DNA from: JACJWR01 sp963842975
GTDB taxonomy: Bacteria; Actinomycetota; Actinomycetes; S36-B12; UBA10799
DNA: 64,000 nt
Direction of reading: 5' to 3'
Assembly: GCA_963842975.1 (NCBI GenBank)
Contig: CAWJIH010000009.1
Span: forward strand, 496,001-560,000
In this document: positions 23,467 to 33,482 of the stretch, piece by piece
How the letters are laid out: each line of letters begins with the position of its first letter
Position numbering within the stretch: position 1 is the first letter of the stretch
Position numbers and translations under genes: made by a program
Notes under the pieces: model-generated
The model's database searches: none
Seen by the model: the letters and a program-made list of their open reading frames with translations, nothing else
Told to the model about the DNA's origin: nothing

Positions 23467-24815
23467 CAGGACACCACCTTGGTTGTTGCTTTGCGTAGCC
23501 TTCGTCGTTTGGTTTCCGGTGCAGTGCGTGCATCTGCTCGGGTGCGCAGACCGTGGAAGGCGGTGTACGTGGCGGCACAGTCGATCACGTCGAGATCTCG
23601 CGCAGCCGCCGGTAGCGGGGCACCGGGGGCGTAGGGGTCCTCGATCACCACATGATCCACATCCGCGTGTAGTAGCCGCACCGCGAGGTCGCGGCGCCGA
23701 TCCCCGGTCGCGATCACCGTGCGCCCGCGCAACTTCTCAAACGGCACGTCCCACAGCCAGGAGGGATCCCGGCCGTCGGCGTCGTTGGCGTTGATGGTGA
23801 TGATCACCGGCGCCGGGGCCGGCGGCATCACAGTGAGCAATTCCGACCACGACGCCGGGTTCTTGGCCAGCAGCAGGCGCACGTCCAATTCGCCGATGGT
23901 GCGAACTTCGTAGCGGCCGGACACTGCGGTGACGGTGGCCATTCGCCGCACTGACTGCCGAGGATCCAGCCCAAGCACGTCGGTGGCGGCGGCTAGCGCC
24001 AAAGTGGCGTTGGCGGCGTTGAACCAGCCGGGCAACTGCAGACCAGAAAGGTCGAAACGCCGGTGATCCGGCGCCACCGCGGTGAACACGCCGTCGTCGA
24101 TGGTGAACCGCCAGTCCGGAGTCGGCCGGGCGAAGTCGCACGCAGTGCAGGCCCACTGGGTCCCGCTGCCCGTGCTATCCGCGTCGCCGCCGAATCGCAT
24201 CAATCCACCGCATTCCAGGCAGACACTGGCGTCGGCTGTCCAGTTCTGCCCCGCCGACACCCACAGCACCCGCGGTGCCCGGCGCACCGCCCAGGTCACG
24301 ATCGGGTCGTCACAGTTGGCCACCACGGTGGTGCGATCGGGGCACGCTTCCAACATCGTGCGCCATTTTCGGGCCACCATCGCGACTTCGTTCATCCGGT
24401 CGAGTTGGTCCCGGGTGAGGTTTCCCAGCAGCAGCGCCCGCGGCCGGGTGTCGGGCAGGATCAACGGCAGGTAGGCCTCATCCACCTCCAACACCGCCTG
24501 GCCTCGCGGGTGACCGTAGGCCAGCGCGGAGAGCACCCCGGCGGTCATGTTTGCGCCAGTCTCCTGGGTCACCACCGTCCCGGTCTGGCCGACTGCGGTG
24601 GCCAGTAGCCGGGTGGTGGAGGTCTTGCCGTTGGTGGCCGACACCAGCGCGGCGACCCGATCGCCAGCAAGGTCGCGCATGGCGTTGGGGGACACCCGCA
24701 GGATCACCTTCCCGCCGATCACCAGGCCTTCGCCGCGCCCAGCGATCCGGGAGGCGGCACCTGATGCCCGACCGGCGAGCACAGCTGCGCGGGTCCGAAG
24801 TGGTTGCTGCGACAT
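23466..24815 (-). CDS. murT: Lipid II isoglutaminyl synthase, Mur-ligase subunit MurT
   Basis: A 449-residue Mur-ligase-like protein with ATP site ATNGKTSTT, GNLTRDQLDR and the inserted Cys4 zinc ribbon (CLECGG, then WACTACDF) specific to MurT. It ends with the DUF1727 domain that contacts GatD. It activates the D-Glu carboxyl of lipid II for amidation. An alternative GTG lies seven codons upstream; I prefer the ATG giving MSQQPLRTR, preceded by a CGGAG. Confidence 0.95.
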   Translation of the reverse strand: MSQQPLRTRAAVLAGRASGAASRIAGRGEGLVIGGKVILRVSPNAMRDLAGDRVAALVSATNGKTSTTRLLATAVGQTGTVVTQETGANMTAGVLSALAYGHPRGQAVLEVDEAYLPLILPDTRPRALLLGNLTRDQLDRMNEVAMVARKWRTMLEACPDRTTVVANCDDPIVTWAVRRAPRVLWVSAGQNWTADASVCLECGGLMRFGGDADSTGSGTQWACTACDFARPTPDWRFTIDDGVFTAVAPDHRRFDLSGLQLPGWFNAANATLALAAATDVLGLDPRQSVRRMATVTAVSGRYEVRTIGELDVRLLLAKNPASWSELLTVMPPAPAPVIITINANDADGRDPSWLWDVPFEKLRGRTVIATGDRRRDLAVRLLHADVDHVVIEDPYAPGAPLPAAARDLDVIDCAATYTAFHGLRTRADARTAPETKRRRLRKATTKVVS

Positions 24816-24870
24816 GGCTCCGATGCTACTTGCCACAGTCCGGCAGCACCGGCGTCAGCCGCGCGGCAAA

Positions 24871-27246
24871 TTACCCGTTGTGCCTAAGCCACACCACTCC
24901 CAAGGGGGGCAGCGACATACTCGCCGAAGCCGGGCGCCCGTGCCACGAGTCTTCCCATGCCATCACCGAGCCGAGGTTGCCGACCCCGGAGCCGCCGTAT
25001 TCGACCGCGTCGGTGTTGACGATTTCTGCCCACTCGCCGCTGCGCGGCAGCCCAACCCGGTAGTCCAGGTGTGGCACTGCCGAGAAGTTCGCCAGGCAGG
25101 CCACCACGGATCCGTCCGCCGACCAACGCAGCCACGAGAAGACGTTGTTGCCGGCGTCGTTGGCGTCGATCCATTCGAAACCTTCGGGAGAGTTGTCCAG
25201 CTCCCACAGGGCCGAGTTTTCGGTGTAGGCGCGGTTGATGTCTCCCACCAGTTGCAGCATGCCGGCGTTCTCGGAGTGATCCAACAGCCACCAGTCCAGC
25301 CCGCGGCCTTCGTTCCACTCGGATTCCTGGGCGAACTCAGAGCCCATGAAGATCAGTTGCTTCCCCGGGTGGGCCCACATGTAGGCGAAGTAGGCGCGCA
25401 AGTTGGCCAGCTGTTGCCACCGGTCTCCGGGCATCTTGCGGAGCAGGGAACCCTTGCCGTGCACAACTTCGTCATGCGAAATCGGCAGGATGTATTGCTC
25501 GCTCCACGCGTAGACCATGGCGAAGGTCATCTCGTGGTGGTGGTACTGCCGGTAGACCGGCTCCCGGGACATGTAGTCCAAGGAGTCGTGCATCCAACCC
25601 ATGTTCCACTTGAAACCGAAACCGAGCCCGCCGAGATGGGTGGGGCGGGTGACGCCGGGCCAGGCGGTGGATTCTTCCGCGATGGTGACGACACCTGGGA
25701 TCCGCTTGTAGACGGTGGCGTTCATCTCCTGCAAGAACGCGACCGCTTCCAGATTCTCCCGGCCGCCGTAGGTGTTGGGGGTCCACTCGCCGTCCCGACG
25801 CGAGTAGTCGAGGTAGAGCATCGAGGCCACGGCATCGACCCGCAGACCGTCGATGTGGAACTCCTCGCACCAGTAGACAGCGTTGGCCACCAGGAAGTTG
25901 CGCACCTCGCGACGGCCGAAGTCGAAGACGTAGGTGCCCCAGTCGGGGTGTTCGCCGCGGCGGGGATCCGGGTGTTCGTACAGCGGTGTGCCATCAAAAC
26001 GAGCAAGCGCGAACTCGTCCTTCGGGAAGTGCGCGGGCACCCAGTCGACGATTACTCCGATACCGGCCTGATGCAATTTGTCGATCACGTGGCGGAATTC
26101 GTCGGGGTTTCCGAAGCGCGACGTCGGCGCGTAGTACGAGGTCACCTGGTAGCCCCAGGAACCGCCGAACGGGTGCTCCATCACCGGCATGAGCTCAACG
26201 TGGGTGAAGCCCTGGCCCACCACATAGTTGGTGAGATGCTCGGCGAGTTCGGTGTAGGTCAACCCTGGCCGCCATGATCCGAGGTGAACCTCGTAGATGC
26301 TCATCGGCCCGTTATGCGGGTCGGACAGTGCACGACGTTCGAGCCAATCGTCGTCGCTCCACTCGTAGGTGCTATCGAACACCACAGAAGCGGTGGCCGG
26401 TGGCACCTCGGTGTATTGCGCGAACGGGTCGGCTTTGAGTCGGCGCACGCCGTCGCGGCCCAGGATTTCGTACTTGTAGCGGCTTCCAGCGCCGATCTCC
26501 GGGACGAACAGTTCCCAAACTCCGGAGGCGCCAAGCGTGCGCATCGGGGCACTGGTGCCATCCCAGTAGTTGAAGTCACCCACCACCCGCACACCTTGGG
26601 CGTTGGGCGCCCACACAGCGAAGGACACACCGTGAACGGGGCCGGTGGGGGAGTCGTAGACGTGGGTGTGGGCTCCCATCACTTGCCATAGCTGCTCGTG
26701 GCGGCCTTCGGTGATGAGGTGCAAGTCGATGTCGCCCAAAGTCGGCAGGAACCGGTAGGCATCGTCGGCCGGGAGTGGATCGCCGCCATAGGACACGCTG
26801 AGTCGGTAGTCCGGCACCGACTCCATCGGCAGCGCAGTGCGCCACACGCCGCGGTGCTCGTGGTCCATCGGGTAGCGGTCCTCGCCCACGACGATGTCGA
26901 CGCCGGTGGCCGCCGGACGCAGCACTCGGACGGTGACTCCGCCTTCGTGCGGGTGCGGCCCGAGCACCTCGTGGGGGTTGGCGTGCCGGCCCTCGATCAA
27001 TGCATCGAGGATGCCGGTGTCCACGGGGACTGGCGACGGGGTCGCCGCGGCGTTCGCTGCTGCCGCTGGTTTCTTAGCGCTGGACTTCTTGGCGGGCGCC
27101 TTTATAGCCGTGGTTTTCTTGGCACTGGTTTTTTTGGCGGGCGCCTTTTTCGCGGTGGTTTTTCTCGTGCTGGACTTCTTGGCGGGCGCCTTCGGCTCAC
27201 CTGCCGAAGTGGCTGGTGAGGTGTTCGTCGAGTCTTGCTCGGTCAT
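24871..27246 (-). CDS. glgB: 1,4-alpha-glucan branching enzyme with Lys/Ala-rich N-terminal tail
   Basis: A 791-residue GH13 enzyme. Residues about 19-72 are a histone H1-like tail of repeated PAKK/SAKK units, then the two-domain GlgB N-terminus and catalytic barrel: nucleophile Asp in GLRVDAVASMLY, acid Glu in TIAEESTAW, and the conserved Asp in ISHDEVVHGKGS. It forms alpha-1,6 branches in glycogen or in GlgE-made glucan. The start overlaps the glgE stop (ATGA). A longer frame begins inside glgE and is rejected. Confidence 0.96.
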   Translation of the reverse strand: MTEQDSTNTSPATSAGEPKAPAKKSSTRKTTAKKAPAKKTSAKKTTAIKAPAKKSSAKKPAAAANAAATPSPVPVDTGILDALIEGRHANPHEVLGPHPHEGGVTVRVLRPAATGVDIVVGEDRYPMDHEHRGVWRTALPMESVPDYRLSVSYGGDPLPADDAYRFLPTLGDIDLHLITEGRHEQLWQVMGAHTHVYDSPTGPVHGVSFAVWAPNAQGVRVVGDFNYWDGTSAPMRTLGASGVWELFVPEIGAGSRYKYEILGRDGVRRLKADPFAQYTEVPPATASVVFDSTYEWSDDDWLERRALSDPHNGPMSIYEVHLGSWRPGLTYTELAEHLTNYVVGQGFTHVELMPVMEHPFGGSWGYQVTSYYAPTSRFGNPDEFRHVIDKLHQAGIGVIVDWVPAHFPKDEFALARFDGTPLYEHPDPRRGEHPDWGTYVFDFGRREVRNFLVANAVYWCEEFHIDGLRVDAVASMLYLDYSRRDGEWTPNTYGGRENLEAVAFLQEMNATVYKRIPGVVTIAEESTAWPGVTRPTHLGGLGFGFKWNMGWMHDSLDYMSREPVYRQYHHHEMTFAMVYAWSEQYILPISHDEVVHGKGSLLRKMPGDRWQQLANLRAYFAYMWAHPGKQLIFMGSEFAQESEWNEGRGLDWWLLDHSENAGMLQLVGDINRAYTENSALWELDNSPEGFEWIDANDAGNNVFSWLRWSADGSVVACLANFSAVPHLDYRVGLPRSGEWAEIVNTDAVEYGGSGVGNLGSVMAWEDSWHGRPASASMSLPPLGVVWLRHNG

Positions 27247-29363
27247 CAGGCTGCTCCCTGCCGAAGGTGGAGGATGTGGGCACATTGAACATGTGGGTCG
27301 AGGCGGATGAAGTTGTGTTCGCGCCAAAGGAAGGTGGTGTCGGTGACTTCGTCACGTACCCGGAACGATTCGTGCCAGTCCATGCCCAACGCTGGCATGT
27401 TGAGGTGCAGGGACGTCTCGCGGGCTGCGTGAGGATCCAAGGTGCACACCACGATCACCGTATCTTCACCATCGGTTTTGGAGAACGCGATGATGTTTTC
27501 GTCTTCGACGTGGTGGAACGTGAGGTTTCGCAACTGCTGCAACGCCGGGTGGCGACGTCGAATGTCGTTGAGTGTTGCGAGATAGGGAGCCAACGAATCG
27601 CCTGCTGCCTCGGCCGAGTCATAGTCGCGGGGGCGGTAGGAGAATTTCTCGGTATCCAGGTATTCCTCACTACCTGGCTTGAGGGCAACGTGTTCAAAGA
27701 GTTCAAATCCCGAGTAGATGCCGTAGGTCGGCGACAGGGTCGCCGCCAACGTTGCCCGGATTGCGAAGGCGCCGCGGCCGCCGTACTGCAGGTAGGCATG
27801 CAGGATGTCGGGGGTGTTGGCGAAGAAGTTTGGCCGCATGTAGGCCGCGGCTTCCCCGCTGAGGTAGTTCAGGTATTCCTCGAGTTCCCACTTCGAATTT
27901 CGCCAGGTGAAGTAGGTGTAGCTCTGGTGGAATCCGACCTCTGCCAGGGCACGCATCATCGGTGGTCTGGTGAACGCCTCGGCGAGGAAGAGGACATCCG
28001 GGTCTGATTCCCGGATCTCACCCAGCAGTCGGTCCCAGAAACGCACCGGCTTGGTGTGCGGATTGTCCACCCGGAAGATGCGGATGCCGCGATCCATCCA
28101 GAAGTGCAGGATGCGCAGCGATTCGGCGTGTAAACCCTCCGGATCGCCGTCAAACCAGATCGGGTAGATGTCCTGGTACTTCTTGGGCGGATTCTCCGCG
28201 TAGGCGATCGTGCCGTCCGCGCGGAGCAGGAACCACGGCTTGCCGGCGGTTGCCCAGGGATGATCCGGCGACACTTGCAGGGCGAAGTCCAGCGCCACCT
28301 CCATGCCGAGCTCGACTGCCCGGGCCACGAATGCGTCGAAGTCGTCCAGCGTCCCCAGATCCGGATGCACGGCGTCGTGCCCGCCCGCCTCAGAGCCAAT
28401 CGCCCAGGGTGAGCCGGGATCGTCTGGCCCCGGATCCAAAGTGTTGTTGGCACCCTTGCGGTTGCTCAGGCCGATGGGATGGATCGGCGGGAGGTACACC
28501 ACGTCGAAGCCCATCGCGGCGATAGCCGGGAGCCGCTCAAGGGCCTGGCGGAACGTGCCCGAAGTGTTGTCGGTGGCACCTTCCGAGCGAGGGAAAAATT
28601 CGTACCAGGCGCCGAACAGCGCCCGCCGCCGGTCCACGAACAACGGCCACGGACCGCTTTGGGTCACGAGGTCGCGCAACGGATGGCGCGCCAGCGCGTC
28701 ACGTACCTTGCGTCCGGTGCCGGCCGCGAGTCGTGCTTCTTCGGGCAGATCCGGGTTTCGCAGTGCGGCAATGGCCGCCAAGAGGGGATCCCGAGTTGAG
28801 GCGGGCATCGCCTCGGCGGCCCGTTCCAGCACGCGGGCGCCTTCCTCAAGTTCCAGTTCGACATCAATCCCGGCCGGCACCTTGATCTCGGCGCGGTGCG
28901 CCCAGGTTCCGAACGGATCAGACCATGCCTCGATGGTGAAACCCCACATTCCCATCGAATCAGGGCGGATCGCGGCCTCGTAGATGCCGAGGCCATAGTT
29001 GATCGAGGTCATCGGCACCGGTAGTGCCCGGGTTCCGTCCGGACGGATGGCGACCACATCGACGCCCAGAGCGTCGTGACCTTCCCGCACGACGGTGGCA
29101 TGCACCGTGATCAGTTCCCCGACGGCTGCCTTAGCCGGACGGCGTCCGCCTTCCACAGTCGGTGCCACATCCATGATCGGGAACCGACCGGATAAGACAT
29201 CGGGCACGGTGATGCTCGAGCTTGGCAGCGTGGACCAGTACGTCTCTCCAGCAGCACTCGGGGCGCCGGAGCCGGCAGGGTGGGAAGGCACGCTGTTGAC
29301 TTTATTGCTCCGGCCGCTTTGTTGCAGGCTTGTATCGGTTGTTGCCTGGCTCAGTCGGGTCAT
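27246..29363 (-). CDS. glgE: Alpha-1,4-glucan:maltose-1-phosphate maltosyltransferase GlgE
   Basis: A 705-residue GH13_3 enzyme that extends alpha-glucan with maltose-1-phosphate. The N-terminal domain (GRFPIMDVAPTVEGGRRPAK) is GlgE-specific. The catalytic domain has YLPPIHPIGLSNRKG, nucleophile Asp in IRIFRVDNPHTKP and acid Glu in FLAEAFTRP, followed by TYFTWRNSKWELEEYL. The first 45 residues are low-complexity Ser/Pro/Gly. It sits between glgX and glgB with ATGA overlaps. TreS or Pep2 (the maltose-1-phosphate source) is not visible here. Confidence 0.96.
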   Translation of the reverse strand: MTRLSQATTDTSLQQSGRSNKVNSVPSHPAGSGAPSAAGETYWSTLPSSSITVPDVLSGRFPIMDVAPTVEGGRRPAKAAVGELITVHATVVREGHDALGVDVVAIRPDGTRALPVPMTSINYGLGIYEAAIRPDSMGMWGFTIEAWSDPFGTWAHRAEIKVPAGIDVELELEEGARVLERAAEAMPASTRDPLLAAIAALRNPDLPEEARLAAGTGRKVRDALARHPLRDLVTQSGPWPLFVDRRRALFGAWYEFFPRSEGATDNTSGTFRQALERLPAIAAMGFDVVYLPPIHPIGLSNRKGANNTLDPGPDDPGSPWAIGSEAGGHDAVHPDLGTLDDFDAFVARAVELGMEVALDFALQVSPDHPWATAGKPWFLLRADGTIAYAENPPKKYQDIYPIWFDGDPEGLHAESLRILHFWMDRGIRIFRVDNPHTKPVRFWDRLLGEIRESDPDVLFLAEAFTRPPMMRALAEVGFHQSYTYFTWRNSKWELEEYLNYLSGEAAAYMRPNFFANTPDILHAYLQYGGRGAFAIRATLAATLSPTYGIYSGFELFEHVALKPGSEEYLDTEKFSYRPRDYDSAEAAGDSLAPYLATLNDIRRRHPALQQLRNLTFHHVEDENIIAFSKTDGEDTVIVVCTLDPHAARETSLHLNMPALGMDWHESFRVRDEVTDTTFLWREHNFIRLDPHVQCAHILHLRQGAA

Positions 29364-31507
29364 TCCCCGGTCGGTTCCCGTTCAGCCCGGGTCACAACGG
29401 CCACGAATGGCTCCAGGCGGACCGTCTCACCCGCCTGATAGACCTGACCTTCGCCCACCGGGTCGCCGTTGGTGGTATCCACCAGCACTGTGTACGAGTG
29501 CCCATAAGGCATCTTGGGAAGGACGAAATCGACCGTGTGAGTACCGCCGTTGAACAACAGCAAGAAGGGGCAGTCGTGCTCCTGGCCGCCGGTCCGGGTT
29601 CGGCTCTTGAGATGACCTGAGAGGTACATACCGATCGCCCGGGTGCTTGGGTCGTTCCACTCTTCGGCGGTCATGTGGCCGCCGTGCCAGGCAAACCAGG
29701 CGAGATCCTCTGGCTCATTGGGGTCCATGCTGCGACCGGAGAAGAAGAATCGTTGGCGGAAAGTTCGGTGCTCGCGGCGCAGCTTCAACAGCCCGGCCAT
29801 GAAGTCAAAGAGTTCCCGATTCTCATCGCTGCGATTCCAGTCGTACCAGGAGATTTCGTTGTCCTGGCAGTACGCGTTGTTGTTGCCCTGCTGGGTCCGT
29901 CCGATCTCGTCACCGCCGGAGATCATCGGAACCCCGGTGCTCAGCATCAGGGAGGTCAGCAGGGAGCGGGTGCGCCGCTGGCGCAGGGCCTGGATCGACG
30001 GTTCATCGGTGGGTCCTTCGATGCCGCTGTTCCAGGATCGGTTGTCGTTGGTGCCGTCCCGGTTATCCTCCTTGTTGGCCTCGTTGTGCTTGTCGTTGTA
30101 GGAGACCAGGTCACGCAGAGTGAACCCGTCGTGGCAGGTGACGAAGTTGATCGAGGCGTACGGGCGGCGACCTTCCGAGGTGTAGAGGTCGGCTGAACCG
30201 CTCAGCCGCCAGCCCAGCTCGCCGACGCCGGCGCCATTGCGCCAGAAATCGCGCAGGCAGTCCCGGTATTTGCCGTTCCACTCGGTCCACAACGGCGGGA
30301 ACTCCCCGACCTGATACCCCCCTGGGCCCACGTCCCACGGCTCGGCGATGAGTTTGACGTTTCGCAGCACCGGGTCCTGGGCGATGGTTGTCATGAAAGG
30401 CCCCAGCATGTCCACATCGTGCATCGATCGGGCCAGCGCGGAAGCCAAGTCGAAGCGGAAGCCATCGACGTGCATCTCAGTGGCCCAATACCGCAACGAG
30501 TCCATGATCATTCGAATCACGTGTGGTTGCGTGAGATTGAGGGTGTTGCCGCAGCCGGTGTAGTCGGTGTAGAGCCGTGGGTTCGCCGGGTTGAGGCGGT
30601 AGTAGCTGGCGTTGTCGATGCCACGCCAGGAGAGTGTGGGTCCGAGCTGGTTGCCCTCGCAGGTGTGGTTGTAGACGACATCGAGGATCACTTCAAGTCC
30701 AGCGGCGTGCAGGGCTTTCACCATGGACTTGAATTCGGCCACCTGGGCACCGCACTCGCCAGCCGACGAATATTCGTGATGCGGGGCAAAGTACGCCAAG
30801 GAGTTGTAGCCCCAGTAGTTCGACAGCCCAGCGTCCATCAGATGGATTTCCGGCACCGCCTGGTGTACCGGCAGCAGTTCCACCGCCGTGACCCCGAGTT
30901 CGGTCAGATGCGAGATGGCAGCGGGGTGAGCCAGTCCGGCATAGGTGCCGCGCAACTTCTCCGGAATGCCCGGATGGGTCATCGTGAAACCCTTCACGTG
31001 GGTTTCGTAGATCGCAGTGTGGAACCAAGGAGTGTCGGGTTTGCGGTCGTCACCCCAGTCGAACGAACGGTCGGCCACCACCGCCAGCGGCACGTAGGGG
31101 GCCGAGTCGTCGGCGTTCATGATGGTGTCGTCGTGTTCGGCTGAGCCGAAAATCGCTGGCGTGTGCACCATCGCGCCACAGACTGCCTTTGCGTAAGGGT
31201 CCAACAGCAGTTTGTGGGCGTTGAATCGCTTCCCACGGTTCGGATCCCAAGGGCCGTGGATGCGCAGGCCATAACGTTGACCAGGGCGCAGGCCGGGTAT
31301 GTAGCCGTGGAAGACGTGGAAGGTTTGCTCCTTGATTTGGATTTGGCGCTCCGAGCCATCCTGATCGATCAAACACAGGTAGACGGCCTCGGCGTTCTCC
31401 GCCCACACGGCGACGTTCGCGCCGTCGGCATCCACCGTGACGCCCAGCGGCTCGTTGCGTCCAGGCCAGGCGACCGTGAGATCGGCGGGGATGTCACTGT
31501 TCGGCAT
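29360..31507 (-). CDS. glgX: Glycogen debranching enzyme GlgX (isoamylase type)
   Basis: A 715-residue GH13_11 protein with an N-terminal CBM48 (EPLGVTVDADGANVAVWAENA) and catalytic motifs DVVYNHTCEG, GFRFDLASALAR (nucleophile Asp), LIAEPWDVGPGGYQVG (acid Glu) and NFVTCHDGFTLRDLV. It hydrolyses alpha-1,6 branches. The chosen ATG (MPNSDIPADL) has GAGG seven bases upstream; the frame stays open for 65 more codons of non-family sequence. It is the first gene of glgX-glgE-glgB and is divergent from the crotonase. Confidence 0.95.
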   Translation of the reverse strand: MPNSDIPADLTVAWPGRNEPLGVTVDADGANVAVWAENAEAVYLCLIDQDGSERQIQIKEQTFHVFHGYIPGLRPGQRYGLRIHGPWDPNRGKRFNAHKLLLDPYAKAVCGAMVHTPAIFGSAEHDDTIMNADDSAPYVPLAVVADRSFDWGDDRKPDTPWFHTAIYETHVKGFTMTHPGIPEKLRGTYAGLAHPAAISHLTELGVTAVELLPVHQAVPEIHLMDAGLSNYWGYNSLAYFAPHHEYSSAGECGAQVAEFKSMVKALHAAGLEVILDVVYNHTCEGNQLGPTLSWRGIDNASYYRLNPANPRLYTDYTGCGNTLNLTQPHVIRMIMDSLRYWATEMHVDGFRFDLASALARSMHDVDMLGPFMTTIAQDPVLRNVKLIAEPWDVGPGGYQVGEFPPLWTEWNGKYRDCLRDFWRNGAGVGELGWRLSGSADLYTSEGRRPYASINFVTCHDGFTLRDLVSYNDKHNEANKEDNRDGTNDNRSWNSGIEGPTDEPSIQALRQRRTRSLLTSLMLSTGVPMISGGDEIGRTQQGNNNAYCQDNEISWYDWNRSDENRELFDFMAGLLKLRREHRTFRQRFFFSGRSMDPNEPEDLAWFAWHGGHMTAEEWNDPSTRAIGMYLSGHLKSRTRTGGQEHDCPFLLLFNGGTHTVDFVLPKMPYGHSYTVLVDTTNGDPVGEGQVYQAGETVRLEPFVAVVTRAEREPTGE

Positions 31508-31704
31508 CGATGTCCTCTTCTCGGCTTCTTGACTTCTCGGCGGGCCGGTGGCGTGGTGTGGCGCAGCCGCCCGGTGTGGTCGGCCGGATCCACCTTCGGC
31601 GCGCCCCGGGGGCGGGTCGCGAGACGGGTCGCGTCTAACCTTCCCATCAGACGGTATGCCATGGCGCGCCCCAACGGGGTGCAGATGATCGACGAGGAGC
31701 ACGT
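31508..31704. promoter_or_regulatory. Divergent promoter region, glgX operon versus crotonase
   Basis: About 200 bp between divergent starts must hold promoters for the glgX-glgE-glgB operon and for the crotonase/methyltransferase unit. The crotonase GTG has GAGGAG upstream. I could not assign -35/-10 boxes with confidence. Confidence 0.4.
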
Positions 31705-32481
31705 GTGAGTCAGGTATCGGTGGAAGTCTCCGGCGGGGTCGGAACCATCCGAGTGGATCGCCCTTCGATGAACGCCCTCGACACAGCTGTGCAGGCTGGT
31801 TTGGCGAAGGCGGCGAACGAGGTCACCGAGCGCGACGACGTCCACGCAGTTGTGGTGTACGGCGGGGAAAAGGTCTTCGCAGCCGGTGCCGACGTCAAAG
31901 AAATGTCCGGTTGGGACTACCGGACCATGATTCTGCGCAGCCAAGCGCTTCAGGACTCGTTCACAGCGATTGCCCGCATCCCCAAGCCGACCATCGCGGC
32001 GATAACCGGATACGCCCTGGGCGGCGGTTTGGAGTTGGCGTTGGCCTGCGACCTGCGAGTCTGTGGTGACAACGCCAAACTGGGGCTTCCAGAAATTCTG
32101 CTGGGCATCATCCCCGGGGCCGGCGGCACCCAGCGACTGCCACGACTGGTGGGCACGGCCAAGGCCAAAGACCTGATTCTCACTGGTCGGTTTGTGGCAG
32201 CCGACGAGGCACTGACGATCGGTTTGGTCGATCGCGTGGTGGCGCCTGACGAGGTCTACACGCAAGCCCACGCCCTTGCCGAGAAGTTGGCGCGCGGTGC
32301 CACGCTGGCCCAGCGGGCCGCCCTGGAGGCCATTGATCGCGGGATTGAGACCGATCTCGGCACGGGTTTGGCCATCGAACGTTCGCTGTTCGCCGGCCTG
32401 TTCGGCACCGAGGATCGCACTATCGGCATGGAGTCATTTCTCGCCCACGGCCCCGGCAAGGCCGAGTTCACCGGAAGGTAG
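31705..32481 (+). CDS. Enoyl-CoA hydratase/crotonase (EchA17-like)
   Basis: A 258-residue crotonase with oxyanion loops GEKVFAAGADVKEM and GYALGGGLELALACD, and both catalytic glutamates of hydratases: Glu in GGGLELA and Glu in LGLPEILLGIIPGAGG. It should hydrate crotonyl- or other enoyl-CoA and could link the HBDH and Ccr steps. In mycobacteria the equivalent position beside a methyltransferase is echA17 (Rv3039c), as I recall. The methyltransferase gene follows after seven bases. Confidence 0.93.
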   Translation: MSQVSVEVSGGVGTIRVDRPSMNALDTAVQAGLAKAANEVTERDDVHAVVVYGGEKVFAAGADVKEMSGWDYRTMILRSQALQDSFTAIARIPKPTIAAITGYALGGGLELALACDLRVCGDNAKLGLPEILLGIIPGAGGTQRLPRLVGTAKAKDLILTGRFVAADEALTIGLVDRVVAPDEVYTQAHALAEKLARGATLAQRAALEAIDRGIETDLGTGLAIERSLFAGLFGTEDRTIGMESFLAHGPGKAEFTGR

Positions 32482-32488
32482 CCACGCA

Positions 32489-33482
32489 GTGTCTGTTGCA
32501 TCCGTGGAATCGAATCCACAACCAGAACCGGGCCAGCAGGCCCAACCGCACGCGAGTTCCGAGCAGGTCGCGGCCGCGTGGCACGATCCCAAGTTGGCCA
32601 ACGTGCTCTACCACGACTGGGAAGCCGGCACTTACGACGAGAAGTGGTCGATCTCCTACGACGAGCGCTGCATCACTTACGCATTGGATCGATTCACCGC
32701 GATCGCCGGCGAGGTCGAGCAGCCGTATCCCACCGCTTTGGAGTTGGGCAGCGGCACCGGATTCTTCCTGCTCAACCTGATGCAGGGCGGGGTGATGTCG
32801 CACGGAACGGCCAGCGACATTTCTCCCGGGAATGGTGCAGGTGGCGTTGCGCAACGCCGAAGGCCTCGGCCTGCCGGTGGACGGTCGCGTGATTGATGCC
32901 GAGACGTTGCCGTTCGACGACGATTCGTTCGACCTCGTGGTGGGCCATGCGGTGTTGCACCACATCCCGGACTTGGAGCAGTCGTTGCGCGAAGTTGTGC
33001 GCGTACTCAAGCCCGGTGGCCGATTCGTCTTTGCCGGCGAACCCACTGCCAAGGGCGACAAGGTGGCCCGGCTGCTTTCCCGAGCCACCTGGTGGGCCGC
33101 AACCCGAGTGACGAATCTGCCGCCGCTGCGGGAGAAATGGGCTCAATCCCAGGCTGCATTGGACGAATCGTCGCGCGCCGCAGCCCTCGAAGCCGTGGTC
33201 GACCTTCACACCTTTGACCCGGCTGAGTTGGAGCGGATGTGCCTTCGGGCCGGTGCCGTCGATGTGGAGACGGTGTGCGAGGAGTTCACCGCCTCGTGGT
33301 TCGGTTGGCCCGTGCGGACGTTTGAGGTGGCGGTGAAGCCCGGCGCGCTGGGTTGGAACTGGGCGGTGTTTGCCTACCGCAGCTGGCAGGGTTTGAACGA
33401 ACTCGACAACCGGGTCTGGCGGCGGGTGGTGCCCAAGCAGTTCTTCTACAACGTGTCGGTCACCGGGTTCAAGCCTGAGTGA
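32489..33482 (+). pseudogene. SAM-dependent methyltransferase (Rv3037c/Rv3038c-like), frameshifted as sequenced
   Basis: Two frames make one class I methyltransferase of about 330 aa. The first part carries LELGSGTGFFLLNL (SAM motif I) and ends ASDISPG. The second resumes with MVQVALRNAEGLGLP, FDLVVGHAVLHHIPDLEQS and VLKPGGRFVFAGEP. Removing one A of the AA at 32831-32832 restores the frame exactly. No slippery site is visible, and similar one-base insertions occur in GH57 and gatB, so a sequencing error is likelier than decay. The neighbours suggest a role in methylated polysaccharide synthesis, but lipid or other substrates are possible. GTG start. Confidence 0.85.

Noticed and set aside
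24547..26277. 576-codon open frame on the plus strand across murT and glgB
   Set aside because: Antisense shadow of two unmistakable genes. GC-rich codon usage keeps opposite frames open, and the translation has no recognisable domain.
32825..32840. Programmed ribosomal frameshift in the methyltransferase
   Set aside because: No slippery heptamer, pausing codon or downstream pseudoknot is evident, and similar single insertions occur in two unrelated genes.
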